A DNA stretch of 64,000 nucleotides. It comes from Vibrio sp. YMD68. GTDB taxonomy: Bacteria > Pseudomonadota > Gammaproteobacteria > Enterobacterales > Vibrionaceae. The position numbers and the translations under genes were made by a program. This document shows positions 1 to 11,065 of the stretch, in pieces. How positions within the stretch are numbered: position 1 is the stretch's first letter; every line of letters starts with the position of its first letter. The stretch lies in NCBI RefSeq assembly GCF_029958905.1, contig NZ_CP124614.1, forward strand, positions 496,001-560,000. The letters run 5' to 3'. Below the pieces are notes generated by a model that searched no databases, was not told where the DNA came from, and saw only the letters and a program-made list of their open reading frames with translations.

Positions 1-35
1 TGGGTAGGATAGGGACAGTTTGCTGGCCAGACTAA
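1..35 (+). CDS. possible 3' end of murC (partial)
   Basis: An open frame enters from the left edge and stops with TAA at 33-35. Its last residues read GRIGTVCWPD, which could be the tail of a UDP-N-acetylmuramate-alanine ligase. MurC normally precedes ftsQ in Vibrio, which is the main reason for the call. Too little is present to confirm it. Confidence 0.3.
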   Translation, partial: GRIGTVCWPD

Positions 36-47
36 GGACTACGGACT

Positions 48-830
48 TTGATTAAGACTCATTTAAGTGAAGGCCGTGGTGTTACGTATCTGCCACTAGC
101 TCAAAGGCACGCTGCTGGTAGTCTGTTTTTGTTGGTTGTTGTATTGCTCATTAGTGCATTGCTTTATTCAACATTGTCTTGGATGTGGGATGATCAAAGG
201 CTTCCACTGTCAAAGATAGTGGTACAAGGGGAATTAGAGTACGTGACCCCTCGCGATGTACAACACTCTTTTGCTAGACTTGAACATATCGGTACGTTTA
301 TGTCTCAAGATATCGAGTCTTTGCAAGAGACAGTGCAGTCTATCCCTTGGGTTTCTCAGGTCTCCATTCGTAAGCAGTGGCCTGATACGATAAAGGTTTT
401 TTTGACCGAACATCAGGCTGAAGCGATATGGAATGGAAGCACCTTACTCAATACTAAAGGCCGAGTATTCAATGGCGACATTGGCCAGTTAGTCGGAGAC
501 CGGGTCAAACTTTATGGTCCGGCTGACAGTAATGAATATGTTTTAACAACTTGGCGCGACATTGCACCACTGTTTCAAGCGCTAGGTCTAAATATTCAAT
601 CATTAGTTTTGAATGACCGAAGAGCTTGGCAAATAATTCTAGATAACGGTATGCGTTTAGAATTAGGTAAAGAATCAATGAACGAGCGTATTGCTCGTTT
701 TATTTCTCTGTATAAGAATTTAGGAAATGACGCTGAGCGAGTCAGCTACATCGACCTTAGATATGATACCGGAGCTGCCGTTGGTTGGTTCCCTGAACCG
801 GATTTAGCACAAGAGAGTACGGATGACTAA
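48..830 (+). CDS. ftsQ: cell division protein FtsQ
   Basis: FtsQ is a bitopic inner-membrane divisome protein that bridges early and late division proteins through FtsB/FtsL. The 260-residue product has a short cytoplasmic N-terminus, one membrane segment at about residues 25-46 and a POTRA-like domain starting near LSKIVVQG (about 54-125), followed by the FtsQ/DivIB domain. The only in-frame start after the upstream stop is TTG at 48, preceded by AAGGA at 34-38, so a non-ATG start is likely. The 3' end overlaps ftsA by 8 bases, suggesting coupling. Order ftsQ-ftsA-ftsZ-lpxC supports the identity. Confidence 0.93.
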   Translation: MIKTHLSEGRGVTYLPLAQRHAAGSLFLLVVVLLISALLYSTLSWMWDDQRLPLSKIVVQGELEYVTPRDVQHSFARLEHIGTFMSQDIESLQETVQSIPWVSQVSIRKQWPDTIKVFLTEHQAEAIWNGSTLLNTKGRVFNGDIGQLVGDRVKLYGPADSNEYVLTTWRDIAPLFQALGLNIQSLVLNDRRAWQIILDNGMRLELGKESMNERIARFISLYKNLGNDAERVSYIDLRYDTGAAVGWFPEPDLAQESTDD

Positions 831-2085
831 GGTTGTTGATGACAATTTAATTGTTGGTCTAGATATAGGTACAGCGACCATATCGGCATTAGTTGGTGAG
901 GTGCTGCCAGACGGTCAGATTAATATCATAGGGGCAGGCACAAGCCCCTCTCGTGGTATGGATAAAGGTGGCGTTAACGATTTAGAGTCTGTGGTTAAGT
1001 CAGTACAACGAGCAATCGATCAAGCTGAACTTATGGCAGAGTGCCAAATTAAGAATGTGTTTTTATCGTTATCTGGACGTCACATTGCTAGCCGTATCGA
1101 AAAGGGCATGGGAACAATATCTGAAGAGGAAGTGACTCAAGAAGATATGGACCGGGCTATTCATACGGCAAAATCGATTAAAATAGGTGATGAGCTTAGG
1201 ATTCTTCACGTAATACCGCAAGAGTTTACCATTGATTACCAAGAGGGAATCAAAAATCCACTTGGGCTTTCCGGTGTACGAATGGAAGTGAGTGTCCATT
1301 TGATCTCTAGCCACAATGATATGGCTAAAAACCTTGTTAAAGCGGTCGAGCGTTGTGGGCTAGTTGTGGAGCAGCTTGTTTATTCAGGCTTAGCGTCGAG
1401 TAATGCTGTTATCACTGAAGACGAACGTGAACTCGGTGTTTGTGTCGTGGATATCGGCGCTGGTACTATGGATGTCTCTATTTGGACTGGTGGCGCGTTA
1501 CGTCATACAGAAGTGTTCTCATACGCAGGTAATGCCGTCACCAGTGATATTGCTTTTGCTTTTGGGACACCAGTGAGTGACGCAGAAGAAATAAAAGTAA
1601 AATACGGCTGCGCACTGAGTGAGCTAGTCAGTAAAGATGATACAGTTAATGTTCCAAGTGTTGGTGGGCGTCCATCTCGAAGCTTACAAAGGCAAACATT
1701 GTCTGAAGTAATAGAGCCGCGCTATACCGAACTCATGGGCCTAGTGAATCAAACTATTGATACTGTTCAATCAAAGCTGCGAGAAGATGGCATCAAGCAT
1801 CACCTTGCCGCTGGTGTTGTCCTCACCGGAGGTGCAGCACAGATTGAAGGATTGGTAGAATGTGCGGAACGAGTATTCCGCAATCAAGTTCGTGTTGGTA
1901 AGCCACTGGAAGTGAGTGGCTTAACAGATTATGTAAAAGAGCCGTATCATTCTACGGCTGTTGGTTTACTTCATTACGCGAAAGACAGTCAAATAAGCGA
2001 TGACATTGAATACAGCGAACCTAAACGCCAATCAATGTCGAGTTTAATGGGTCGTTTACGTAATTGGATACAAAAAGAGTTTTAA
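823..2085 (+). CDS. ftsA: cell division actin-like ATPase FtsA
   Basis: FtsA is the actin/HSP70-fold ATPase that tethers FtsZ to the membrane and recruits later divisome proteins. The 420-residue product has the phosphate-1 loop (GLDIGTATISALVGE, about residues 12-26), a phosphate-2 motif (VVDIGAGTMD, about 208-217) and an adenosine loop (LTGGAAQIEG). The C-terminal tail LMGRLRNWIQKEF is an amphipathic membrane-targeting helix typical of FtsA. It overlaps the end of ftsQ and lies 30 bases before ftsZ. Length is normal for gamma-proteobacteria. Confidence 0.97.
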   Translation: MTKVVDDNLIVGLDIGTATISALVGEVLPDGQINIIGAGTSPSRGMDKGGVNDLESVVKSVQRAIDQAELMAECQIKNVFLSLSGRHIASRIEKGMGTISEEEVTQEDMDRAIHTAKSIKIGDELRILHVIPQEFTIDYQEGIKNPLGLSGVRMEVSVHLISSHNDMAKNLVKAVERCGLVVEQLVYSGLASSNAVITEDERELGVCVVDIGAGTMDVSIWTGGALRHTEVFSYAGNAVTSDIAFAFGTPVSDAEEIKVKYGCALSELVSKDDTVNVPSVGGRPSRSLQRQTLSEVIEPRYTELMGLVNQTIDTVQSKLREDGIKHHLAAGVVLTGGAAQIEGLVECAERVFRNQVRVGKPLEVSGLTDYVKEPYHSTAVGLLHYAKDSQISDDIEYSEPKRQSMSSLMGRLRNWIQKEF

Positions 2086-2115
2086 CCTGAATAGCAGGAA
2101 AAACGGAGATAACAA

Positions 2116-3330
2116 ATGTTTGAACCGATGATGGAAATGTCTGACGATGCAGTAATCAAAGTCGTTGGAGTTGGTGGCGGTGGTGGTAATGCCGTTGAAC
2201 ACATGGTGCGTGAGTCTATTGAAGGCGTAGAATTCATCAGTGTCAACACGGATGCACAAGCACTTCGTAAAACGAGTGTTAACAGCGTTATTCAGATTGG
2301 TGGTGATATCACTAAAGGTCTTGGTGCAGGCGCTAACCCTCAGGTTGGCCGAGATGCAGCATTAGAAGATCGAGAAAGAATTAAAGAAGTTCTGAGCGGT
2401 GCCGATATGGTATTTATAGCCGCTGGAATGGGCGGTGGTACTGGAACAGGTGCTGCGCCAGTTATCGCTGAAGTGGCAAAAGAGTTGGGTGTATTGACCG
2501 TTGCGGTTGTCACAAAACCATTTAGCTTTGAAGGTAAAAAGCGCTTAGCCTTTGCCGAGCAAGGTATTGAAGAGCTCTCTAAGCATGTTGACTCATTAAT
2601 TACGATCCCTAATGAGAAGTTGCTAAAAGTTCTTGGGCGCGGCGTGACATTACTAGAAGCGTTTGGCAGTGCCAATGATGTATTGAAAAATGCGGTTCAA
2701 GGTATTGCTGAGTTGATTACTCGCCCAGGTATGATTAACGTCGATTTTGCCGATGTGCGAACCGTGATGTCAGAAATGGGTCACGCAATGATGGGCAGTG
2801 GTGTTTCAAAAGGTGAAGATCGTGCTGAAGAAGCAGCTGAAACCGCCATTTCAAGCCCATTATTGGAAGACATTGATTTAGCGGGTGCGCGTGGTGTTCT
2901 TGTTAACATTACAGCGGGTCTCGACATGCGCTTAGATGAGTTTGAAACAGTGGGTAACACTGTTAAAGCATTCGCCTCTGATAATGCAACGGTTGTAATT
3001 GGTACCTCTCTTGATCCAGACATGACCGATGAAATCCGAGTAACTGTTGTTGCTACTGGTATCGGCACAGAGAAGAAACCAGATATTACATTGGTTGCTG
3101 GCGGAAAAACAAAAGTTGCACCGGTTGCACAACAGCAAACACCGGTACAGACAATAGCGAAAACTGAGGAAAAGGCGGCACAGCCTTTGCAAGAAAAACC
3201 TCAAGTTGCCGCTCAAACAGCAACGACGCAGACAACGTCAAACTCAGGACAAGCCGCAACAGCGCCGAAGCCTGATAAAGAAAATGCGTATCTAGATATT
3301 CCAGCATTTTTACGTCGTCAAGCTGATTAA
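2116..3330 (+). CDS. ftsZ: cell division tubulin-like GTPase FtsZ
   Basis: FtsZ polymerises at mid-cell to form the Z ring. The 404-residue product shows the N-terminal nucleotide-binding glycines ([11 protein letters not shown], about 17-27), the tubulin signature GGGTGTG at 106-112, a T7-loop region and a Gln/Thr/Ala-rich disordered linker from about 330. The last residues, [11 protein letters not shown], are the conserved C-terminal peptide that binds FtsA and ZipA. An A/G-rich ribosome site (GGAGA) precedes the ATG. The gene follows ftsA closely and is probably co-transcribed with it. Confidence 0.98.
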   Translation: MFEPMMEMSDDAVIKVVGVGGGGGNAVEHMVRESIEGVEFISVNTDAQALRKTSVNSVIQIGGDITKGLGAGANPQVGRDAALEDRERIKEVLSGADMVFIAAGMGGGTGTGAAPVIAEVAKELGVLTVAVVTKPFSFEGKKRLAFAEQGIEELSKHVDSLITIPNEKLLKVLGRGVTLLEAFGSANDVLKNAVQGIAELITRPGMINVDFADVRTVMSEMGHAMMGSGVSKGEDRAEEAAETAISSPLLEDIDLAGARGVLVNITAGLDMRLDEFETVGNTVKAFASDNATVVIGTSLDPDMTDEIRVTVVATGIGTEKKPDITLVAGGKTKVAPVAQQQTPVQTIAKTEEKAAQPLQEKPQVAAQTATTQTTSNSGQAATAPKPDKENAYLDIPAFLRRQAD

Positions 3331-3344
3331 TAACTGTACGTAAT

Positions 3345-3372
3345 TTGACAGTGTTCAAAATTATGTTAGCAT
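3345..3372 (+). promoter_or_regulatory. candidate sigma70 promoter for lpxC
   Basis: TTGACA (3345-3350) is followed after 16 bases by TAGCAT (3367-3372) in the ftsZ-lpxC gap. A consensus -35 box here would let lpxC be transcribed independently of the division operon. Seen by eye only. Confidence 0.5.
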
Positions 3373-3375
3373 GCC

Positions 3376-3397
3376 CGGTCTGTGTCACAGCAGACCG
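3376..3397 (+). other. hairpin in lpxC 5' leader
   Basis: CGGTCTG (3376-3382) and CAGACCG (3391-3397) are perfect inverted arms around an 8-base loop. There is no T-run after it, so it is a leader structure rather than an obvious terminator. It sits just downstream of the putative lpxC promoter. Confidence 0.5.
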
Positions 3398-3429
3398 ATA
3401 TATGTAGCAAGTTTATTAAAGGGTAGTAG

Positions 3430-4347
3430 ATGATTAGACAACGTACATTGAAAGAGATAGTGAAAACAACTGGTGTGGGACTCCACTCTGGTCGTAAAGT
3501 CACACTTACTCTTCGCCCTGCTGCTGCAAACACCGGTATTGTTTATCGTCGTACCGATGTCAATCCTCCTGTCGATTTTCCTGCTGATCCTGAGTCAGTA
3601 AGAGATACCATGCTTTGTACTGCTTTAGTTAATGAAGACGGTGTCAGAATATCGACGGTAGAGCACCTTAATGCGGCGCTTGCAGGTATGGGGATTGATA
3701 ACGTAATCGTTGAAGTTGATGCACCTGAAATTCCGATTATGGATGGCAGTGCGAGCCCGTTTGTATTCTTATTGCAGCAAGCCGGTATTGAAACTCTAAA
3801 CTCACCAAAACGCTTTATTCGTATTAAAAAACCAGTACGTTTTGAAGATGGAGATAAGTGGGCCGAGTTTGTACCGTTTAACGGCTTCCGTATGGATTTC
3901 GAGATTGAATTCGATCACCCTGCAATAGAGATCGACGAACAACGACTGCAGTTTGATTTCTCTTCTCAAGGGTTTATCAAAGATATCTCTCGCGCTCGTA
4001 CATTCGGTTTTATGCGAGATATTGAATATCTTCAATCGCAGAATTTGTGTTTAGGTGGTAGTTTTGATTGCGCTATCGTACTAGATGAATACCGTATTCT
4101 TAATGAAGAAGGTCTTCGTTTTGCTAACGAGTTTGTGACCCATAAAGTTCTCGACGCAATTGGTGATTTATACATGTGTGGACACGCTATTATTGGTGAG
4201 TTCCGAGCTTATAAATCAGGCCATGGTTTGAATAACCAACTTTTAAGAGCGGTTCTTGCTGATCAAGAAGCCTGGGAATGGGCAACGTTTGAAGAAGCGG
4301 CTGGCTCTCCAGTAGCTTTTGCGGACCCTAGTTTCGTTATTGCTTAG
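3430..4347 (+). CDS. lpxC: UDP-3-O-acyl-N-acetylglucosamine deacetylase LpxC
   Basis: LpxC is the zinc amidase that catalyses the committed step of lipid A synthesis, removing acetate from UDP-3-O-acyl-GlcNAc in the cytoplasm. The 305-residue length matches the family exactly. Zinc ligands are visible: H79 in [10 protein letters not shown], and H238 and D242 in [10 protein letters not shown]; the SGHGLNNQL motif carries the catalytic-site histidine near 265. It follows ftsZ by 99 bases containing its own putative promoter, and a strong terminator follows. Confidence 0.98.
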   Translation: MIRQRTLKEIVKTTGVGLHSGRKVTLTLRPAAANTGIVYRRTDVNPPVDFPADPESVRDTMLCTALVNEDGVRISTVEHLNAALAGMGIDNVIVEVDAPEIPIMDGSASPFVFLLQQAGIETLNSPKRFIRIKKPVRFEDGDKWAEFVPFNGFRMDFEIEFDHPAIEIDEQRLQFDFSSQGFIKDISRARTFGFMRDIEYLQSQNLCLGGSFDCAIVLDEYRILNEEGLRFANEFVTHKVLDAIGDLYMCGHAIIGEFRAYKSGHGLNNQLLRAVLADQEAWEWATFEEAAGSPVAFADPSFVIA

Positions 4348-4355
4348 ATTATAAA

Positions 4356-4386
4356 AAAACCAGACTTGTAAGTCTGGTTTTTTTTA
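4356..4386 (+). terminator. rho-independent terminator after lpxC
   Basis: Arms AAAACCAGACT (4356-4366) and AGTCTGGTTTT (4371-4381) pair around loop TGTA and run into a T-tract. The A-tract on the 5' side could let it act on both strands, ending dciA transcription as well. Confidence 0.9.
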
Positions 4387-4508
4387 CTTTCAACATGCTT
4401 TAGCTTTCAATGTTTTTAACACATTATTTGATGATTAAAACGTTGAGCAGGGCATTGCTACTGCTTGAATAGACTTAGTTTCTATTCATATCTCTTCTGT
4501 TTTTTTAA

Positions 4509-4970
4509 CTACTTCTCTTTATCCGCCAGTTGAGCGATACGCTCCAAACGATCTCGTATTTTCTGTGGTGCCATTTCAGCAACGACCATTAATGCCTGTG
4601 CTGCACTTTTGGAAATAGGCGGGCGTTTTATACTGATGTCTTTTTCATTAGCCAAATCGCTCTTCCTATAGAGGCTGGGATTGATTTTTACTTCCAACGA
4701 AATTAAACGAGCAAAGCCTACGGCGCGTAAGTGATTCAAAATGGTTAGGCGGTCATAATCAAGCTTCATTTTGATCGAAGCGCTTGCGACTTCAATGAGC
4801 AAATGGCTTCCTCGAACATTAGCTGCACGGCAATGTTTAACCACATTGGCAGGTAGAAATTTTTGAAGTTCGCTATTAATAGTCAAAATTTCTTTAGCGT
4901 GTTGCTGGATCTGGTTGAGCTTTGATTCAGACAGTAGCTCTTGAGTTAAGGTTGGGCGGTGATCTCTCAT
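4509..4970 (-). CDS. dciA: DciA-like (DUF721) replicative helicase loader
   Basis: The 153-residue product matches the DUF721 family in size and pattern: a KH-like N-terminal half with LLSESKLNQIQQHA and later the strand pattern GSHLLIEVASAS, then a basic, less ordered C-terminal tail. In bacteria lacking DnaC, DciA helps place the DnaB helicase on DNA, and the Vibrio protein is the best studied example. It lies on the minus strand between lpxC and secA, a common place for it in Vibrio. I rely on family memory and not on an alignment. Confidence 0.8.
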   Translation of the reverse strand: MRDHRPTLTQELLSESKLNQIQQHAKEILTINSELQKFLPANVVKHCRAANVRGSHLLIEVASASIKMKLDYDRLTILNHLRAVGFARLISLEVKINPSLYRKSDLANEKDISIKRPPISKSAAQALMVVAEMAPQKIRDRLERIAQLADKEK

Positions 4971-5286
4971 AGCAGTTCCAAGCGTTGTATTGATTTCATT
5001 TTAGTGCATCTAGAAGCTAGGTAATAGCGCTAAATGGGCACAATAGATAACCAATTTTCAAAAAAAATTAAGTGCGCTTCAAACAAATGACGCACCTATT
5101 GGTTGTTAGTGATAAAATTCCTTACACTATCGGCACAAATTATAACTATCGCCTTGAAATGTTAACGCCTCATCACAATATCAGTGATACATGATTTATC
5201 TCAGTATTCTTAGTTTAAAACTGGTTAAGACTGAAGGCATTTAGAGTAGATCGCATTCGATCTAAATTTAGAGAGATTCATAGCAA
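4971..5286. other. divergent intergenic region dciA/secA
   Basis: This 316-base A/T-rich gap separates the divergent starts of dciA and secA. It must hold promoters for both, but I see no convincing -35/-10 pair. No ORF similar to secM, which regulates secA in E. coli, is present, so the SecM arrest mechanism is absent here. Confidence 0.5.
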
Positions 5287-8016
5287 ATGATAACTAATCT
5301 AATGACGAAGGTTTTTGGCAGTCGCAATGACCGAACCTTGCGTCGTCTAAAAAAGATCGTAAAAGAAATAAATAATTATGAGCCGACTTTTGAAGCTCTT
5401 ACCGATGAAGAATTGAAAGCAAAGACGGTTGAATTTCGTCAACGCCTAGAAAAAGGTGAGTCACTAGACAACTTACTTCCTGAAGCATTTGCAACGGTTC
5501 GTGAAGCATCGAAGCGTGTTTATGGCATGCGTCACTTCGACGTACAGCTTCTTGGTGGCATGGTCCTAAATGAAGGAAAAATCGCCGAGATGCGTACAGG
5601 TGAAGGTAAAACACTCACCGCGACTCTACCTGCTTATCTCAACGCCTTACCTGGTAAGGGCGTTCATGTCGTAACAGTGAATGATTATCTGGCTCGACGT
5701 GATGCAGAAACGAACCGTCCACTGTTTGAATTCCTAGGCATGACGGTTGGTATTAATGTTCCGAATATGCCTCCTCAAGAGAAAAAAGAGTCTTATTTGG
5801 CGGACATTTTGTACGGAACCAATAATGAGTTCGGCTTTGACTATTTGCGCGATAATATGGCCTTCCGTGATGAAGACCGAGTGCAACGAGCAAGATTCTT
5901 TGCAGTTGTCGATGAAGTTGATTCGATTTTAATTGATGAAGCGCGTACGCCTCTTATCATTTCTGGCCCTGCGGAAGATAGCTCTGAGCTTTACGCCAAG
6001 ATTAATACTTTGATTCCTGAACTTCAGCGCCAAGAAAAAGAAGATTCGGAAGAGTACCGTGGTGATGGGCATTACACCCTAGATGAAAAGTCAAAGCAGG
6101 TATATCTGACTGAAACTGGGCAAGAGTTCGTTGAGGAGCTAATGCTGAAAAATGGGCTGATGGAAGAAGGGGATACACTCTATTCACCGACGAACATCAG
6201 TTTATTGCATCATGTGAATGCCGCACTTCGTGCTCACGTGTTGTTTGAAAAAAATGTCGATTACATCGTGAATGAAGACGGCGAGGTCGTTATTGTTGAT
6301 GAGCATACTGGCCGGACTATGCCAGGACGTCGTTGGTCTGAAGGTTTACACCAAGCTGTTGAAGCAAAAGAAGGTGTGAAAATTCAAAATGAAAACCAAA
6401 CATTAGCCTCAATTACATTCCAGAATTTTTTCCGTTTGTATGAAAAGCTGTCTGGAATGACAGGAACGGCAGACACTGAAGCATTTGAATTTCAGTCTAT
6501 CTATGGTTTAGAGACAGTGGTTGTTCCAACCAATAAACCAATGATTCGTAATGATATGCCTGATGTTGTTTACCGTACTGAAGAAGATAAATTCAATGCA
6601 ATCATTGAAGATATTAAAGAAAGAGTGGCTAACGGCCAGCCTTCACTGGTTGGTACTGTCTCGATTGAAAAATCAGAATTACTTTCTAATGCGCTTAAAA
6701 AAGCCAAAATTAAACATAATGTCCTGAACGCGAAGTTTCATGAAAAAGAAGCTGAAATTGTCGCAAGTGCTGGTATGCCAAGTGCGGTAACTATTGCAAC
6801 CAACATGGCAGGTCGTGGTACGGACATTGTGCTTGGTGGAAGTTGGCAGGCTAAAGTTGAGCAACTGTCTAACCCGACTGACGCACAAATCCAAGAAATC
6901 AAGAGTGCATGGAAAGTGGTGCATGATGAAGTTCTAGCTTCGGGTGGCCTACATATTATAGGTACTGAACGTCATGAGTCTCGTCGTATCGATAATCAAC
7001 TTCGTGGACGTTCTGGTCGTCAAGGTGATGCGGGTTCATCTCGTTTTTATCTATCGATGGAAGATTCGTTACTACGCATCTTTACCTCCGATCGTATGGC
7101 TGGCCTAATTCAAAGTGGTATGGACGAAGGTGAAGCGATTGAAAGTCGCATGCTTTCTCGTTCTATAGAAAAAGCACAGCGTAAGGTAGAAGGTCGCAAC
7201 TTTGATATTCGTAAACAATTGCTTGAGTACGATGATGTTGCCAATGATCAGCGAAAAGTGGTTTACGAACTTCGTGATGAGTTAATGAGCGCAGATGATA
7301 TCAGCGAAATGCTCGAACAAAACCGCAACGACGTCTTAACCGCTATTATTGATGAGTATATCCCACCTCAGTCTTTAGAAGATATGTGGGATGTATCTGG
7401 CCTTGAAGAACGCTTAAAAAATGATTTTGATCTAGACGCTTCGATTCAAGCATGGCTTGATGAAGACGACAAACTGTACGAAGAAGCCTTGCGTGACAAA
7501 CTGCTGGCTTACGCTATTGAAGTGTACAAGTCGAAAGAAGAAGTGGTCGGTGCAAGCGTACTGCGCAACTTCGAAAAATCAGTCATGCTACAAACTCTCG
7601 ACACGCTTTGGAAAGAACACCTAGCGGCAATGGATCACCTTAGACAAGGTATTCACCTTCGCGGTTACGCTCAAAAGAACCCGAAACAAGAGTATAAGCG
7701 CGAATCGTTCGAGCTATTTGAAGGTATGCTCGAGTCACTAAAATTTGACGTGATTACTATTTTGTCAAAAGTTCGAGTTCAGCAGCAAGAAGAAGTTGAA
7801 AGAATGGAAGCTCAACGTCGTGCACAGGCGGAAGAAGCGGTACGCAGAGCCCAAGCTCAACACGCCAGTGCAGAAAATCAGCTAGCGGATGAAAGCTCAG
7901 AACACGAAGAAGGTCACCAACCTGTTGTTCGTGACGAGAGAAAGGTAGGGCGTAACGAACCTTGCCCGTGTGGTAGCGGTAAGAAATATAAGCAGTGCCA
8001 CGGCAAAATAGCTTAA
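5287..8016 (+). CDS. secA: preprotein translocase ATPase SecA
   Basis: SecA is the motor that pushes unfolded preproteins through SecYEG. The 909-residue product has Walker A (MRTGEGKT, 102-109), a DEAD-like motif II in [16 protein letters not shown], the GRGTDI and GRSGRQGD motifs of the second helicase half, the HSD/wing regions, and a C-terminal zinc finger with [13 protein letters not shown] (about 893-905) used for SecB and ribosome binding. Length and order are normal. It is followed by a terminator and then mutT, the same neighbour as in E. coli. Confidence 0.99.
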   Translation: MITNLMTKVFGSRNDRTLRRLKKIVKEINNYEPTFEALTDEELKAKTVEFRQRLEKGESLDNLLPEAFATVREASKRVYGMRHFDVQLLGGMVLNEGKIAEMRTGEGKTLTATLPAYLNALPGKGVHVVTVNDYLARRDAETNRPLFEFLGMTVGINVPNMPPQEKKESYLADILYGTNNEFGFDYLRDNMAFRDEDRVQRARFFAVVDEVDSILIDEARTPLIISGPAEDSSELYAKINTLIPELQRQEKEDSEEYRGDGHYTLDEKSKQVYLTETGQEFVEELMLKNGLMEEGDTLYSPTNISLLHHVNAALRAHVLFEKNVDYIVNEDGEVVIVDEHTGRTMPGRRWSEGLHQAVEAKEGVKIQNENQTLASITFQNFFRLYEKLSGMTGTADTEAFEFQSIYGLETVVVPTNKPMIRNDMPDVVYRTEEDKFNAIIEDIKERVANGQPSLVGTVSIEKSELLSNALKKAKIKHNVLNAKFHEKEAEIVASAGMPSAVTIATNMAGRGTDIVLGGSWQAKVEQLSNPTDAQIQEIKSAWKVVHDEVLASGGLHIIGTERHESRRIDNQLRGRSGRQGDAGSSRFYLSMEDSLLRIFTSDRMAGLIQSGMDEGEAIESRMLSRSIEKAQRKVEGRNFDIRKQLLEYDDVANDQRKVVYELRDELMSADDISEMLEQNRNDVLTAIIDEYIPPQSLEDMWDVSGLEERLKNDFDLDASIQAWLDEDDKLYEEALRDKLLAYAIEVYKSKEEVVGASVLRNFEKSVMLQTLDTLWKEHLAAMDHLRQGIHLRGYAQKNPKQEYKRESFELFEGMLESLKFDVITILSKVRVQQQEEVERMEAQRRAQAEEAVRRAQAQHASAENQLADESSEHEEGHQPVVRDERKVGRNEPCPCGSGKKYKQCHGKIA

Positions 8017-8035
8017 ATCAATACCTAATTAAATC

Positions 8036-8060
8036 GAGTCGCATTAGCGGCTCTTTTTTT
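8036..8060 (+). terminator. terminator after secA
   Basis: GAGTCGC (8036-8042) pairs with GCGGCTC (8047-8053), one G-U pair, and is followed by a run of seven or more T. Confidence 0.82.
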
Positions 8061-8120
8061 AACTAAATACTGTGCTTTTACCTAAATACCAAGAAATACG
8101 CAGAACATAACGAGTTTTAA

Positions 8121-8519
8121 ATGAAAAGAATTCATATTGTTGCGGCTATCATCTTTAACAGTGATAAGTCAAAAATATACATTACCCAACGACCTGAACA
8201 TCTGCATAAAGGCGGGTTTTGGGAGTTTCCTGGAGGGAAGGTTGAACAAGATGAGTCAATCGATCAGGCGATGATACGAGAGTTACATGAAGAGATAGGT
8301 ATTTCAGTAACTGAGCTGGCACCGTTTCATTATGTTGAATACGATTACCCTGAAAAATCGCTCAAGTTCGACTTTATTACGATCACTGACTTTAATGGTG
8401 AGCCTTATGGAAAAGAAGGCCAGTTAGGAAAGTGGGTGGGGATCTCAGAACTGAACGCCTATCGCTTTCCAGAAGCAAACTTACCCACACTAGAAAAGGT
8501 CATAAAAGAGTTTGCCTAA
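8121..8519 (+). CDS. mutT: 8-oxo-dGTP diphosphatase MutT
   Basis: MutT hydrolyses 8-oxo-dGTP and prevents A:T to C:G transversions. The 132-residue protein contains a full Nudix box at about 38-60: G38, five residues, E44, seven residues, then R53-E54-x-x-E57-E58-x-G60. The position after secA repeats the E. coli arrangement. The frame starts with ATG at 8121 and the length matches E. coli MutT (129 residues). Confidence 0.93.
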   Translation: MKRIHIVAAIIFNSDKSKIYITQRPEHLHKGGFWEFPGGKVEQDESIDQAMIRELHEEIGISVTELAPFHYVEYDYPEKSLKFDFITITDFNGEPYGKEGQLGKWVGISELNAYRFPEANLPTLEKVIKEFA

Positions 8520-8601
8520 GTGCTAGTCAAATTTGGTGTTTGTTGATAGTTTAGTGTGAGTTCGATCAAATACAATGGATCATAGGTTAGATGCCTGATA
8601 A

Positions 8602-9429
<828 letters not shown>

Positions 9430-9437
9430 AGTAAATA

Positions 9438-9467
9438 GTTATGCGTTGAAGAGTTTCAACGCATAAC
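9438..9467 (+). other. 13-bp perfect hairpin after dapB
   Basis: GTTATGCGTTGAA (9438-9450) and TTCAACGCATAAC (9455-9467) are exact inverted arms with a 4-base loop. No T-run follows, so it may protect the dapB mRNA 3' end or act as a weak or rho-assisted terminator. The following ~300 bases (9468-9775) show nothing else I can name. Confidence 0.6.
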
Positions 9468-9775
9468 CCGTCCAACCAATAAATCATTCGACATATCACT
9501 TAAATCCTTCTTATTTTATCTGTTTTGCCTATTGATTTTGGGTGCTTTGCTTGGTTTTTCTTCTGAGTGGCCTAAAAAGTCAGGTTATCTCTTGTTGTTC
9601 AACGTTTGCTTTTTCAAAACTACGCCCACCTGAGTGCTCTGCTACTTTTGTGATGAGTATTTCTATATTTTGGGTGGTTTATTGAGGTGACTTGCTTCTA
9701 AACTTGTTTTTTTAACCGCTTTGACATAAAAAGTGGTACTACCCCTGTAAAGTAGTAATTTGTTTATAGTAAAAC

Positions 9776-9804
9776 TTGACACGTATCACAACCATAATTA
9801 GAAT
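9776..9804 (+). promoter_or_regulatory. carAB promoter
   Basis: TTGACA (9776-9781), a 17-base spacer and TAGAAT (9799-9804) make a near-consensus sigma70 promoter about 105 bases before carA. A second TTGACA at 9721 has no good -10 box at normal distance. Confidence 0.75.
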
Positions 9805-9862
9805 ACCGCCAATTTGTCTAATTTCCATAAAAACGCTGATTTTCAGCTAAAAGGAAGGTAGA

Positions 9863-9900
9863 ATTGCAAATTAATTCGTTTTTAATGCATTTTTATTCTG
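9863..9900 (+). promoter_or_regulatory. tandem ArgR-type boxes in carA leader
   Basis: Two 18-base blocks, 9863-9880 and 9883-9900, resemble ARG boxes; the second (TAATGCATTTTTATTCTG) fits the palindromic consensus with one mismatch per half, the first less well. The 2-base separation is close to the 3 bases usual in ArgR operators. They sit downstream of the predicted promoter, next to the GGAGG ribosome site. Arginine repression of carAB is known in E. coli. Confidence 0.5.
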
Positions 9901-9909
9901 GAGGTTGCC

Positions 9910-11049
9910 TTGATTAAGTCAGCACTGCTAGTCCTAGAAGATGGGACAGTATTCCACGGTGAATCAATCGGCGCAGATGGTTCCGCTGTTGGTGAAGTCG
10001 TTTTTAACACCTCGATGACGGGGTACCAAGAAATCCTCACTGATCCTTCCTATTCTCAACAAATTGTCACTCTAACTTATCCTCATATTGGTAATACCGG
10101 AACCAATTCCGAAGACGAAGAATCCTCAGCGATTCATGCTCAAGGCCTCGTCATTCGCGACCTCCCTCTTTTAGCTTCTAATTTCCGCAACGAACGTTCT
10201 CTCTCTGATTACCTTAAATCACAAAATATTGTTGGCATTGCTGAGATTGATACTCGCAAACTAACGCGTATTTTGCGTGAAAAAGGCGCTCAGAACGGAT
10301 GTATTGTTGCTGGTAGCAATATTGATGAAGCGTTAGCACTGGCTAAAGCAAAAGAGTTTCCTGGTCTTAAGGGTATGGATCTTGCGAAAGAGGTTACAAC
10401 AAAAGAAGCGTATCAATGGAAACAAGGTTCGTGGACGCTTACGGGTGGTCTTCCTGAAGCGAAAGACGACAGCGAGTTGCCATACCACGTTGTTGCCTAC
10501 GACTTTGGAGCAAAACGAAACATCCTGCGCATGCTTGTCGACCGAGGTTGCCGCTTAACGGTTGTCCCTGCTCAAACCTCTGCTGAAGAAGTACTGGCGT
10601 TGAACCCTGATGGCGTATTCCTCTCAAATGGCCCAGGTGACCCTGCGCCATGTGATTACGCAATTGAAGCGACAAAAGTATTCCTAGAAAAAGAATTGCC
10701 AATTTTTGGTATCTGTTTAGGTCACCAAATCCTTGCACTAGCGTCAGGCGCACAGACTGTCAAAATGAAGTTTGGTCACCACGGTGCGAACCACCCAGTT
10801 AAAGATTTAGATCGTGATGTTGTGATGATTACTTCACAAAATCACGGCTTTGCTGCTGATGAAGAGACTCTACCAAGCACACTGCGTGCAACACATAAGT
10901 CTCTATTTGATGGTTCACTACAAGGTATCCATCGTACAGATAAGCCAGCATTTAGCTTCCAGGGTCACCCTGAAGCAAGCCCAGGTCCAGAAGACGCAGC
11001 GCCGTTATTCGACCACTTTATCGAACTAATTAAACAGCACAAAGCTTAA
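9910..11049 (+). CDS. carA: carbamoyl phosphate synthase small subunit
   Basis: CarA is the glutamine amidotransferase subunit that feeds ammonia to CarB for carbamoyl phosphate, used in arginine and pyrimidine synthesis. The 379-residue product ends with a class I amidotransferase domain with the nucleophile in [11 protein letters not shown] (about residue 269) and the His/Glu pair in [10 protein letters not shown]. The start is TTG at 9910 with GGAGG just upstream; E. coli carA also starts with TTG. It is followed 16 bases later by carB. Confidence 0.98.
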   Translation: MIKSALLVLEDGTVFHGESIGADGSAVGEVVFNTSMTGYQEILTDPSYSQQIVTLTYPHIGNTGTNSEDEESSAIHAQGLVIRDLPLLASNFRNERSLSDYLKSQNIVGIAEIDTRKLTRILREKGAQNGCIVAGSNIDEALALAKAKEFPGLKGMDLAKEVTTKEAYQWKQGSWTLTGGLPEAKDDSELPYHVVAYDFGAKRNILRMLVDRGCRLTVVPAQTSAEEVLALNPDGVFLSNGPGDPAPCDYAIEATKVFLEKELPIFGICLGHQILALASGAQTVKMKFGHHGANHPVKDLDRDVVMITSQNHGFAADEETLPSTLRATHKSLFDGSLQGIHRTDKPAFSFQGHPEASPGPEDAAPLFDHFIELIKQHKA

Positions 11050-11065
11050 TTCGGAGTAGTAGACA

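Noticed and set aside
9721..9726. Second TTGACA as a distal carAB promoter
   Set aside because: No acceptable -10 hexamer within 15-19 bases.
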